From positions 1-51,221 of the forward strand of contig JAZQCK010000080.1 in the NCBI GenBank assembly GCA_045546255.1: a stretch of DNA of 51,221 bases, written 5' to 3'. The translations under genes were made by a program, and so were the position numbers. Numbering within the stretch: position 1 is the first letter of the stretch; each line of letters opens with the position of its first letter. This document shows, piece by piece, positions 31,658 through 39,630 of the stretch. This DNA comes from RGIG5612 sp045546255 (GTDB lineage: Bacteria; Bacillota; Clostridia; Lachnospirales; Lachnospiraceae). A model generated the notes under the pieces. The model worked only from the letters and a program-made list of their open reading frames with translations. It searched no databases and was not told the DNA's origin.

Positions 31658-34600
31658 ATGATTCCTTTTCTTTCATGTGCTGTCATTTCTTCCTCCGACA
31701 AGATCAACTCGCCCAGCCCGTCAAAGAATTCAAACAGCACTTCCTGCATCTGGTCGATCGTCTTCGGCGGATTTGGCGGACGGAAGACAAAGTATGGCTG
31801 GGAGTCCGCTACAAACCGTAGGACCTGCTCCGTTCCGGAGCGTTGCCCTCCTCCTGCACGGCGATAACTAGCTCCGGCATTGCTACCCTGCTCACCAGCC
31901 AAATCATTATATTTCTTCAAGAACCCAAACATTTTATAAGTGTCGATCGGCGCCGTTTTATACATGCTGATCTTATACTCGCTGCGGCTTCCGGAAATTT
32001 CCGTGATATAGACTGCGTGCGCACGTGCTTTAAGCAATGCTACTTTCAGCAGGTTTTCGGTCTCTTTCGGAATCTCGCCGAAGCGGTCAATCAATTCATT
32101 TTCAATATCTTCTTTATCCTCCGCATTTGTGATCGCAGAGATTTTTTTATACATATTCAGTTTTTCAAACTCGTTCGGAATATAGGTCGCCGGAATAAAG
32201 CCGTCAATCTTAAGGTCGACCGTCGTCTCGTAATCCGCAAGCACGCGCTCTCCCTTAAGGAAGGATACCGCCTCATTCAGCATCTTGCAGTAAAGCTCAT
32301 ATCCGACAGCTTCCATATGACCGCTCTGCTCTGCGCCCAGAACATTTCCGGCACCGCGGATTTCTAAATCTCTCATTGCGATCTTGATGCCGCTTCCGAG
32401 ATCAGAGAATTCCCTGATTGCTTTCAGCCTCTTTTCCGCGACCTCGCGGATCAGCTTATCGCGGCGATACATCAAGAACGCATAAGCCGTGCGGTTGGAC
32501 CTGCCCACACGTCCGCGCAGCTGATAGAGCTGGCTTAAGCCAAAGCGGTCCGCATCATGCACGATGATCGTATTGACATTGGAGATATCCATACCCGTCT
32601 CGATAATAGTTGTGGACACCAGCACGTCGATATCACCTGCCGTGAAATCTTCCATGATATTTTCCAGCGTCTTTGCAGACATCTTTCCATGTGCATATTG
32701 GACATTCAGATTCGGAACCATGTTCTGGAGCTTCGCCGCCACCATATCAATACTGTTCGTTAAATTGTACACATAATAGACCTGGCCGCCACGCCTTGCT
32801 TCCCTAAGAATCGCTTCCTTTACCGCCTCATCCGAATACTCCATAACATAGGTCTGGATCGGAACGCGGTCGACCGGGGGCTCCGTAAGAAGCGACATGT
32901 CGCGGATTCCGGAAAGCGACATATGAAGCGTTCTCGGAATCGGGGTTGCACTCAGCGTCAGAACGTCCACATTCTTTCGAAGCTGTTTGATTTTTTCTTT
33001 ATGGGAGACACCAAAGCGCTGTTCCTCATCAACGACCAGGAGTCCTAAATCTTTGAATTCGATATCTTTACTCAAAAGTCGATGCGTACCGACAACAATG
33101 TCGATCATTCCTTTTTTGATTTCCTCGACGGTCTGCTTTTGCTGTTTGCCGCTTGAGAATCGGGAAAGCTGCGCGACCGTGATCGGATATCCTTTGACAC
33201 GATTGATGATCGTATTGTAATGCTGCTGTGCAAGGATCGTGGTCGGCACTAGGAAAGCAACCTGTTTTCCTTCCTGCACTGCCTTAAACGCGGCGCGGAT
33301 GGCCACCTCGGTTTTTCCAAATCCGACGTCTCCGCAGATCAGCCGATCCATGATCTTCGTGGATTCCATGTCCGCTTTCACCGCATCGATTGCGCGAAGC
33401 TGATCATCGGTTTCCTCGAACTCAAATTGTTCCTCGAACTCCTGTTGCCACACCGTATCCGGCAGAAACTTATGGCCGGCGCTATTTTGCCGCTCGGCAT
33501 AAAGCGCAACCAGTTCTGCCGCAATATCTTTGACCGACGCGCGAACACGCGACTTTGTATTATTCCATTCCTTGCTTCCGAGTTTATGGATTTTCGGCTT
33601 CGTACCTTCTCCGCCGGAATATTTCTGGATCTTATCGAACTGCGTCGCGAGCACATAAAGACTTGAGTTTCCTGCGTACTCGATCTTCATGTAATCCTTT
33701 TCGGTTCCATCAACCGTGATTCGTTCGATGCCCCGATAGATGCCAACGCCATGCTGTTCGTGCACCACATAATCTCCAATATTCAGATCTGTGAAATCTT
33801 TGATCGGATCTCCGGAGAAGCGTCTGCGTTTTCTTTTCGCCGCTTTGCGTACGCCAAAGATATCGACTTCGGAAATCAGCGCGATCTTATAATCCGGATA
33901 GGAAAAGCCGACGCGGACTGCTCCGACCTGCACATTGGAAGAAACCCCTTTTTCTTCCAGTTCCTTGATCAGACGCTCGGCGCGCAAATTGCTCGCAGTA
34001 AATAATGTGACCTGCCAACCGTCTTTCCGATATTTCTTGAGGTCTTCCACCAGTTCATCAAACCTTCCATTATAAGAAGGAATATTTCGCGCGTTCACCG
34101 AGAGGTTTTTCTCCGCCGGAAGCTCATCATAGCGCGTCCCGATCATCGAAAGCTGGAGGCAGTTTCTTTTTGAAAACTCCTCTAAAAGCCGCTCATCGAA
34201 GATCGCCTCGGAAAAGATTTTAGCCGGCTCGTCTAAAACAAAAAGCGTGTCCTCGTTGAAATATTCAAAAAAGTTGCCGGAGTCTGTTTCTGTTTTTTTG
34301 TCTGATTTCTTTGCCGTATTAGTGGGGTCGTTATATAAATCCGAAGAGAATTCCGCGGCATCCAATGGCTCCCCTCTTTCAGCGCGCGATACTGCCCCCT
34401 CTGCTACTGCCGGGAAGATGCTGAATTCTTCCACCTCTTCGATCGAGCGCTGGCTTTCAACATCAAACAATTTGATGGACTCAACTTCATCTCCCCATAA
34501 GTCGATTCTAAATGGCGCATTTTCTGTATAAGGAAAGACATCCACGATATTACCACGCACGGAAAACTCACCATGCGAGCCAACCTGAGATTCATTTTCA

Positions 34601-35055
34601 TATCCAAATGACACCAGCTTTTCTGCCAGCTCCTCCAGATCGATGGCTTCGCCTTTTCGGATCGTGATCAATTCTTTACGGATTTCATCGAAACTTTGAA
34701 ACTGTTCCGCAAACGCATCCAATGTCGTGATCACTGTCAGCTGCTCGCCGGAAAACAGGCGCTTTACGACTTCCAGACGCTGTTCGGAAAGATAGCTGCC
34801 GCGGATATCTGCCTGATCAAAAAGCGGATCCTTCGCAGGATAATAAGCCGCCGCTTTATCAAAGGCGGTATAGTTATTCAGGATTTCCAGAGCTTTCTGC
34901 TCATCGTAAGTAATGATGACCTTGCATCCAAAGCCATCACTGATCCCCCAAAGGAGATGCTCCATTTGGCTGGGCACACAGCCCTCCAGAAAGGTCATCC
35001 CACTTTGCAGCGCTTCTTTAATTTCCTTAAAAATAATAATTTCCGGATAATTCAC
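31654..35055 (-). CDS. mfd: Transcription-repair coupling factor Mfd
   Basis: A 1133-residue translocase that removes stalled RNA polymerase and recruits UvrA. An N-terminal UvrB-like region is followed by the RNA-polymerase-interacting Tudor-like domain (GDYVVHEQHGVGIYRG). The RecG-like helicase carries Walker A CGDVGFGKTEVA, DEEQRFGV and the later motif QLRGRVGRS; the C-terminal TRCF domain includes IEIRG-like DLEIRGAGN. A low-complexity insert of about 35 residues (GEQGSNAGASYRRAGGGQRS) interrupts the TRCF domain. The start codon appears to be GTG at 35055, with only AGAAGAAA upstream. Four-base overlap with nth. Confidence 0.94.
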   Translation of the reverse strand: MNYPEIIIFKEIKEALQSGMTFLEGCVPSQMEHLLWGISDGFGCKVIITYDEQKALEILNNYTAFDKAAAYYPAKDPLFDQADIRGSYLSEQRLEVVKRLFSGEQLTVITTLDAFAEQFQSFDEIRKELITIRKGEAIDLEELAEKLVSFGYENESQVGSHGEFSVRGNIVDVFPYTENAPFRIDLWGDEVESIKLFDVESQRSIEEVEEFSIFPAVAEGAVSRAERGEPLDAAEFSSDLYNDPTNTAKKSDKKTETDSGNFFEYFNEDTLFVLDEPAKIFSEAIFDERLLEEFSKRNCLQLSMIGTRYDELPAEKNLSVNARNIPSYNGRFDELVEDLKKYRKDGWQVTLFTASNLRAERLIKELEEKGVSSNVQVGAVRVGFSYPDYKIALISEVDIFGVRKAAKRKRRRFSGDPIKDFTDLNIGDYVVHEQHGVGIYRGIERITVDGTEKDYMKIEYAGNSSLYVLATQFDKIQKYSGGEGTKPKIHKLGSKEWNNTKSRVRASVKDIAAELVALYAERQNSAGHKFLPDTVWQQEFEEQFEFEETDDQLRAIDAVKADMESTKIMDRLICGDVGFGKTEVAIRAAFKAVQEGKQVAFLVPTTILAQQHYNTIINRVKGYPITVAQLSRFSSGKQQKQTVEEIKKGMIDIVVGTHRLLSKDIEFKDLGLLVVDEEQRFGVSHKEKIKQLRKNVDVLTLSATPIPRTLHMSLSGIRDMSLLTEPPVDRVPIQTYVMEYSDEAVKEAILREARRGGQVYYVYNLTNSIDMVAAKLQNMVPNLNVQYAHGKMSAKTLENIMEDFTAGDIDVLVSTTIIETGMDISNVNTIIVHDADRFGLSQLYQLRGRVGRSNRTAYAFLMYRRDKLIREVAEKRLKAIREFSDLGSGIKIAMRDLEIRGAGNVLGAEQSGHMEAVGYELYCKMLNEAVSFLKGERVLADYETTVDLKIDGFIPATYIPNEFEKLNMYKKISAITNAEDKEDIENELIDRFGEIPKETENLLKVALLKARAHAVYITEISGSRSEYKISMYKTAPIDTYKMFGFLKKYNDLAGEQGSNAGASYRRAGGGQRSGTEQVLRFVADSQPYFVFRPPNPPKTIDQMQEVLFEFFDGLGELILSEEEMTAHERKGII

Positions 35056-35345
35056 TTTTCTTCTGCTATCTCTAATACACTACTCGTATATTTTTACTTA
35101 TATATCTGTTCTAATTTAAGTCTGTGCACTTTTGTTATCCAGCTTCTTGTTCTAATTTGAGTCCGTGCACTTTTTGCTGTCCAGCTTCTTGTTCTAATTT
35201 GAGTCTGTGCACTTAAATTATGCTCTCTTCGCGCCCTAGTTCGGCTTTTGGGCTCTCTTTGCAACGATTAAAATATGCACAAACTCAATTTCGGACAAGT
35301 TTGAGGTTCTCAAGAAGTGCATAAACTCGATTTTGAACATCCCGC
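35056..35345. repeat. 41-42-bp repeat array, 3 direct plus 2 inverted copies (family B)
   Basis: Direct units of the type TTCTAATTTGAGTCTGTGCAC have GTGCAC at 35124, 35165 and 35207 (spacing 41 and 42). Two inverted units follow (ATGCAC at 35275 and GTGCAT at 35317, spacing 42), with the reversed core AAACTCAATTTCGGACAAG. No gene; it lies upstream of mfd. Confidence 0.82.
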
Positions 35346-35600
35346 TAATATCCCGACTCGTGTCCCTTTTGCTCCAACTTATTTGTCATTATCTCGACTC
35401 GTGTCCCGTTTTGCCCCAACTTATTTGTCATTATCTCGACTTGTGTCCTCTAAATGTTCCCCCGAGTGGGACACGACTCCATTTATTGACACTGTCGCTA
35501 GTTTTTTAGGGACACGACTCCATTTATTGACACCATCAACTGCTACTTTGGGACACGTCTCCATTTATTGACACCATCACCAGTTTTTCAGGAATTGGAT
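35346..35600. repeat. 41-42-bp repeat array, 3 direct plus 3 inverted copies (family C)
   Basis: Direct units start CGACTCGTGTCCC at 35354, 35395 and 35437, with CCAACTTATTTGTCATTATCT completing the first two. Inverted units start GGGACACGA at 35468 and 35509 and GGGACACGT at 35550, with CTCCATTTATTGACACC. Spacing is 41-42 in the direct block and 41 and 41 in the inverted block. It ends just before the pth stop codon. Confidence 0.85.
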
Positions 35601-35607
35601 TCCAGTA

Positions 35608-36171
35608 TCATCCGTTAAAATGATTCATCGCGTGGTCCATACCATTCTCGATGATGTCGATCGCGGCAGTTGACGCCTTTTTAAAGGCATCTTCCATCAC
35701 GACGCGGGTCTGCTTATCAAAATGGCCCAGGACAAAGTCCACCATATCCATCTGTTCCGGGCGCTTTCCGATGCCGATGCGGATGCGGGAAAACTCTTCG
35801 GTTCCAAGCATGGATATAATGCTCTTCATTCCATTATGGCTTCCGGCAGAACCTTTTTTGCGGAGCCTAAGTTTCCCCTCCTCCAGGTCAGCGTCGTCAT
35901 AAATTACGATCAGCTGTGTTTTCGGATCGATCTTATAGAAACGGGAGACAGCTTTAATCGCATTTCCGCTCAGGTTCATAAAGGTCAGCGGTTTGACCAG
36001 AAGAACTTTCTCTCCGCCGATCATTGCTTTTCCGACCAGCGCATTGAACACCGTCTTTTTCATTTTTACATTTAGGCGGTCTGCCAATACATCAATCGTA
36101 TCAAAGCCGACATTATGCCGGGTCTTGCTGTATTTGTCTGATGGATTTCCAAGTCCTGCAATCACAAACAT
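35608..36171 (-). CDS. pth: Peptidyl-tRNA hydrolase
   Basis: A 187-residue esterase that recycles peptidyl-tRNA released by stalled ribosomes. The start MFVIAGLGNPSDKY (ATG 36171, with AAGGAATATGGAAAG upstream) is preferred over the longer frame at 36225. Active-site N10 and H19 (TRHNVGFD), the motif FMNLSG and the DD pair in VIYDDADL are all present, as is GSAGSHNGMKSI. Promoter candidates lie 140-240 bp upstream. Its 3' end touches the family C array. Confidence 0.93.
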   Translation of the reverse strand: MFVIAGLGNPSDKYSKTRHNVGFDTIDVLADRLNVKMKKTVFNALVGKAMIGGEKVLLVKPLTFMNLSGNAIKAVSRFYKIDPKTQLIVIYDDADLEEGKLRLRKKGSAGSHNGMKSIISMLGTEEFSRIRIGIGKRPEQMDMVDFVLGHFDKQTRVVMEDAFKKASTAAIDIIENGMDHAMNHFNG

Positions 36172-36310
36172 CTTTCCATATTCCTTTATCTTTATAAATC
36201 TCGTAAAGAGTTTAAGAGAATCCAATCTCGTATGGAGTCTAAGCGAGCCCAGGTTGCAAAGCGTTTAAAAGAGCTCTGTACGTCGGGCATTTAAAGAACC
36301 CCTATTCTTC

Positions 36311-36409
36311 ATTATAGCAGCATGGGTATACCCTGCTTTCGCCGGATCCTCACAGAGGGAGGGTACCGGCTGACAGCTAGATTATACTGTCAATTAAGGC
36401 AGCACGCAA
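36311..36409 (-). promoter_or_regulatory. Two candidate pth promoters with palindromic sites
   Basis: Distal: TTGCGT (36409-36404), 17 bp, TATAAT (36386-36381), whose -10 lies within TGACAG-N10-CTGTCA (36371-36392). Proximal: extended -10 TGC-TATAAT (36319-36311). A palindrome GGGTATACCC (36324-36333) lies just upstream of the proximal -10. These are readings by eye. Confidence 0.5.
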
Positions 36410-36432
36410 TGCCATGTTCCGCCTGACAGTGC

Positions 36433-37365
36433 TTAATCGGCTGTTATTTTCTGATCTTCCCCGATCATTTTTCGAAGTTCACCGATGAATCCTTCTGCTA
36501 TTTCCCCCAGTTCCCTGTTATCAATATGAAGATAGCCAAATGATACCTGCTGTTCGAATTCCTCGATCAAAGAGAGCGAGAATTGATATTCACCGTAAAT
36601 ATTGCGCAGCCAGTAGCTTCCGATATTGCAAAGATCCGTTTTCTGCAGCATGCGGATCATCAGATGGTCGCTGTTTGTGCGGATGATCTTCTGCAGGCCC
36701 ACCTTCCCTGCTTTGAATAATTTATTTTCCTGAAGCAGGTCCTCTACAGAAAAAAAGTCATCCTCCAACTGAATGCAGCTGCATCCCTGCAGTTCCTCCG
36801 GTCGAATGGTTTTTCTTCCATAAAAAGGACTCTTCTTTCCTGCGTGAAGAACAAGATCAGTCGTTCGAAGCGACGTGTAGACCAGGTGGTGCCTCATCAC
36901 CATATGGGAAAACGCAGCCATTTTATTCACCGGAACAAACAGCAGTCCTAGGTCGTATTGTCGATTTTGGATCAGTTCCATCATCTCCTCGATCCCGCAC
37001 TCTGTATAGTGGACCGTCAGACCCATTTTTCTCTTTTCCAGAAAATAGTCCCCTAAAAGAAACGCAAGAGAACTGCTGGCGTTTGCAGCGATTTTAAGCT
37101 CCGCCTCAGATCTGTCCCGGCTAAGTTCCTCAATGATCTCAGCATTTTTCAGGACGTTATCCGCATAAAAAGAAATCTGTTCCCCTTCTTTTGTCAGCGT
37201 GATCCCGGAAACGCTGCGGTGAAAAAGTTTCACTCCAAGTTCTGTTTCCAGGGATCTGATCACCTGACTGACATGCGGCTGTGTGGTGTACAGCCGATCG
37301 GCGGCTTTTGTCAGCGACCCCTCCCTCACACTGGTCATAAAGTATTTCAATTGCTGAATATCCAT
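36433..37365 (-). CDS. LysR-family transcriptional regulator
   Basis: A 310-residue regulator. The N-terminal helix-turn-helix MDIQQLKYFMTSVREGSLTK continues with AADRLYTTQPHVSQVIRSLE and ELGVKLFHRS; the periplasmic-binding-protein-like effector domain follows. It is divergent from a MATE transporter, the classic arrangement for a LysR activator of its neighbour. AAAAAAGGAGGATGC gives a strong ribosome site. The effector is unknown. Confidence 0.88.
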   Translation of the reverse strand: MDIQQLKYFMTSVREGSLTKAADRLYTTQPHVSQVIRSLETELGVKLFHRSVSGITLTKEGEQISFYADNVLKNAEIIEELSRDRSEAELKIAANASSSLAFLLGDYFLEKRKMGLTVHYTECGIEEMMELIQNRQYDLGLLFVPVNKMAAFSHMVMRHHLVYTSLRTTDLVLHAGKKSPFYGRKTIRPEELQGCSCIQLEDDFFSVEDLLQENKLFKAGKVGLQKIIRTNSDHLMIRMLQKTDLCNIGSYWLRNIYGEYQFSLSLIEEFEQQVSFGYLHIDNRELGEIAEGFIGELRKMIGEDQKITAD

Positions 37366-37462
37366 GCATCCTCCTTTTTTACCGGAACCAAATCATTCAC
37401 TGCTTATCCATTCGGCGCTTTTAGCCATCCGAAGTTATGATTATAACACATGCCAGACCTTT

Positions 37463-37481
37463 CCATAATGATTTCTTATGG
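37463..37481. promoter_or_regulatory. Candidate LysR operator between the regulator and MATE gene
   Basis: CCATAA-TGATTTC-TTATGG is a perfect inverted repeat and fits the T-N11-A LysR box. It lies about 45 bp upstream of TATAAT at 37527-37532, which precedes the MATE ATG by only 8 bp. Confidence 0.55.
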
Positions 37482-37540
37482 CTCAGCATAAAAATCCCAG
37501 AATATCAGCCTGCACTTTTTCTTTTCTATAATAAAACTGC

Positions 37541-38923
37541 ATGAAAAAGAAAGTGACACCAAAACTTAAAATGCCCATCAGCAGGAGCGTCACCCATGTA
37601 GAGTCCGGTCCGATCGGGAGGACACTGTTCTCCTTTGCGATACCGGTCATTATTTCGCAACTTCTGCAGGAGTTTTACAGCATCGCCGACTGCGCGGTGA
37701 TCGGCCGGTTTGTCGGTGGCAATGCGCTGGCAGCTGTTGGAGTCTCCGGGCTCATTCTTTCTGTACTGGTGAATTTTTTCATCGGGTTTGCATCCGGCAT
37801 CAGCATTATTACAGCTCAGCTCTTTGGCAAGTATGATCATAGTCAGCTCAAAAAAACGATTTCTACCGTGATACGCCTTGTGTTTTTTGTTGGTATCGGG
37901 ATCACGGCGATCATGTTCCTCCTCTCAAAACCTTCTCTGGTATGGATCCATTGCCCTTATGATGTCAATGCCGAAGCATTGACTTATCTGAAGATCTGTC
38001 TCTTTGGCCTAACGGCACAGCTTATTTACAATGTTGGCACGGCCATTCTGCGTTCTTTGGGGGATACCCGAACACCAATGCTCTTCTTTCTTGGCTCTGT
38101 CCTCTGCAACCTGATACTGGACGTCCTTTTCGTTGTGGTCTTTCATTTTGGTATTGCAGGAGCTGCAGCAGCCACACTCAGCTCACAATGGTTCCTTGCC
38201 ATCGCGATTTTCATCCGGCTTTGCCACCTTGATCCGGCGTATGCTTTGCGTACTTTTGGTGCCCATCTTAGCCCGAGAGCTATTTGGCACATTTTAAGGA
38301 ACGGGATTCCTGCAGGAATGCAGGCCCTTTTCATGAGCATCTCCTCCTTGCTGATCCAGGTCTCCATCAACAATTTTGGACCGGATGCAATGGCCGGAAT
38401 GACGGTATATGCCAAGATTGAAGGATTTCTTTATTTTCCGGCTTTTGCCTATGGTATCGCGCTTACTGGGTTTGTCGGACAAAATGTCGGAGCCGGAAAA
38501 CCCGACCGTGTTCGAAAGGCAACCAGGCTCAGCGCCCTTATAATGATAGCAGCCATCATCCCGCTCAGTCTGATCCTTATGGCTGCTTCACCGAAGATCT
38601 TAATGCTGTTCACTTCGAATGCCGGGATACTGCAGAATGCGCAGGAGGCGGTGTTCTATACGTTTCCTGTATATTTTATCTACGCCATCAATCAGGTGTT
38701 CTTAGGATCAGTAAAAGGTATGGGAAGCACGATGTACCCGATGCTCTGCACTTTACTTTGTTACAGCATCTTTCGTGTAGCCTGGTGCCGGATCCTGATC
38801 CCGATATATCCCTCCATGAAGATCGTGTATCTTAGTTATGACGTCAGTTTTCTCCTGATGCTCCTTTTGCTGGCTCCGATGTACATCTATTTGCTGCGAA
38901 AAATATCATCTGCGGATTCTTGA
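37541..38923 (+). CDS. MATE-family efflux transporter
   Basis: A 460-residue membrane protein with twelve helices in two halves, of the bacterial DinF/NorM-like group. It opens GPIGRTLFSFAIPVIISQLLQEFYSIADCAVIGRFVGG and keeps FIGFASGISIITAQLFG. It is only moderately similar in appearance to the MATE at 25.4 kb. Likely regulated by the divergent LysR protein. There is no Shine-Dalgarno and a TATAAT ends 8 bp before the ATG, so the transcript may be leaderless. Confidence 0.88.
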   Translation: MKKKVTPKLKMPISRSVTHVESGPIGRTLFSFAIPVIISQLLQEFYSIADCAVIGRFVGGNALAAVGVSGLILSVLVNFFIGFASGISIITAQLFGKYDHSQLKKTISTVIRLVFFVGIGITAIMFLLSKPSLVWIHCPYDVNAEALTYLKICLFGLTAQLIYNVGTAILRSLGDTRTPMLFFLGSVLCNLILDVLFVVVFHFGIAGAAAATLSSQWFLAIAIFIRLCHLDPAYALRTFGAHLSPRAIWHILRNGIPAGMQALFMSISSLLIQVSINNFGPDAMAGMTVYAKIEGFLYFPAFAYGIALTGFVGQNVGAGKPDRVRKATRLSALIMIAAIIPLSLILMAASPKILMLFTSNAGILQNAQEAVFYTFPVYFIYAINQVFLGSVKGMGSTMYPMLCTLLCYSIFRVAWCRILIPIYPSMKIVYLSYDVSFLLMLLLLAPMYIYLLRKISSADS

Positions 38924-38977
38924 AATAACCCCGATTCTTTATCGAATTAACGTATTAAAATCTTATGTCTATTTTTA

Positions 38978-39005
38978 TTGATTTTTTGATACTGTATGCT
39001 ATAAT
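38978..39005 (+). promoter_or_regulatory. spoVG promoter
   Basis: TTGATT (38978-38983), 16-bp spacer, extended -10 TGC-TATAAT (38997-39005). In Bacillus spoVG is driven by sigma-H, but this reads as a housekeeping promoter. Confidence 0.65.
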
Positions 39006-39051
39006 CTAAATGCCGTTCTGTATTTTTTTTAGAACAAAGGAGTAACTGAAT

Positions 39052-39333
39052 ATGGAGATCACTGATGTAAGAGTACGAATGGTCGCTAAGGAAGGAAAGA
39101 TGAAAGCCGTCGTATCCATCACTTTGGATTCGGAATTCGTTGTTCATGACATCAAAGTCATCGAAGGCGAAAAAGGTTTATTCATCGCTATGCCTAGCAG
39201 AAAAACTCAGGACGGCGAGTATCGCGATATTGCTCATCCAATCAACTCAGAAACCCGCGACCGCATCCAGCGTATCATCCTGGAAAGATACGAGGAAGAG
39301 GCTGCTAAGGAACCATCAAGCACCGAATTCTAA
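39052..39333 (+). CDS. spoVG: SpoVG, RNA/DNA-binding regulator
   Basis: A 93-residue protein starting MEITDVRVRMV, with SEFVVHDIKVIEG and GLFIAMPSRKT, then the family helix THPINSETR-like segment (AHPINSETRDRIQ). SpoVG binds nucleic acid and affects cell division, septation, virulence and envelope genes in Firmicutes. AAAGGAG precedes the start. It is monocistronic or followed by a structured RNA region, then murC. Confidence 0.95.
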   Translation: MEITDVRVRMVAKEGKMKAVVSITLDSEFVVHDIKVIEGEKGLFIAMPSRKTQDGEYRDIAHPINSETRDRIQRIILERYEEEAAKEPSSTEF

Positions 39334-39349
39334 GTACTCAACCAACTGG

Positions 39350-39390
39350 AGAATAATAACAGCGACAAGAAAGCTTGTCGCTATTATTCT
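39350..39390 (+). terminator. Hairpin after spoVG
   Basis: GCGACAAG (39362-39369) pairs with CTTGTCGC (39374-39381). The stem extends through AGAATAATA/TATTATTCT past a 3-nt bulge. No U-run follows, so it may protect the 3' end or be part of the next structured region rather than terminate. Confidence 0.6.
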
Positions 39391-39392
39391 GT

Positions 39393-39558
39393 AAAAAAGG
39401 TTCCGGACGGCGGACGGGTGTATGGACACATTCATGTGTCCAGGCGCACGGACATCGGACGGACTAAACGACATGAGCACGAAGGCGTCAGCCGAGAGTG
39501 CGAATGGAGTGCAGCGCTGTGAGAGTGCTGAAAGCACGAAACAGCGCGGAACCTTTTT
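39393..39558 (+). ncRNA. Candidate structured RNA between spoVG and murC
   Basis: A 166-nt segment is bounded by a perfect 13-bp inverted repeat, AAAAAAGGTTCCG (39393-39405) and CGGAACCTTTTTT (39546-39558), ending in six U like a terminator. Inside are a 7-bp hairpin GGACACA-TTCA-TGTGTCC (39424-39441) and a nested stem GCGCTGT/ACAGCGC (39514-39546) enclosing GTGCT-GAA-AGCAC. The segment is richer in G and purines than its surroundings and has no convincing frame. I do not recognise a known family. It could be an attenuator in the murC leader or an independent RNA. Confidence 0.5.
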
Positions 39559-39630
39559 TCAGCCGAGAGTATCGAAGATGCGTAGCAATGCAAGACTTTC
39601 TTACCATCATCTTTTTAAGGCAGGCACAAT

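Noticed and set aside
14037..39441. Shared words CATTCATGTGTC near 14.04 kb and 39.43 kb as a repeat family
   Set aside because: The match is only about 15 bp and the flanks do not align; probably chance.
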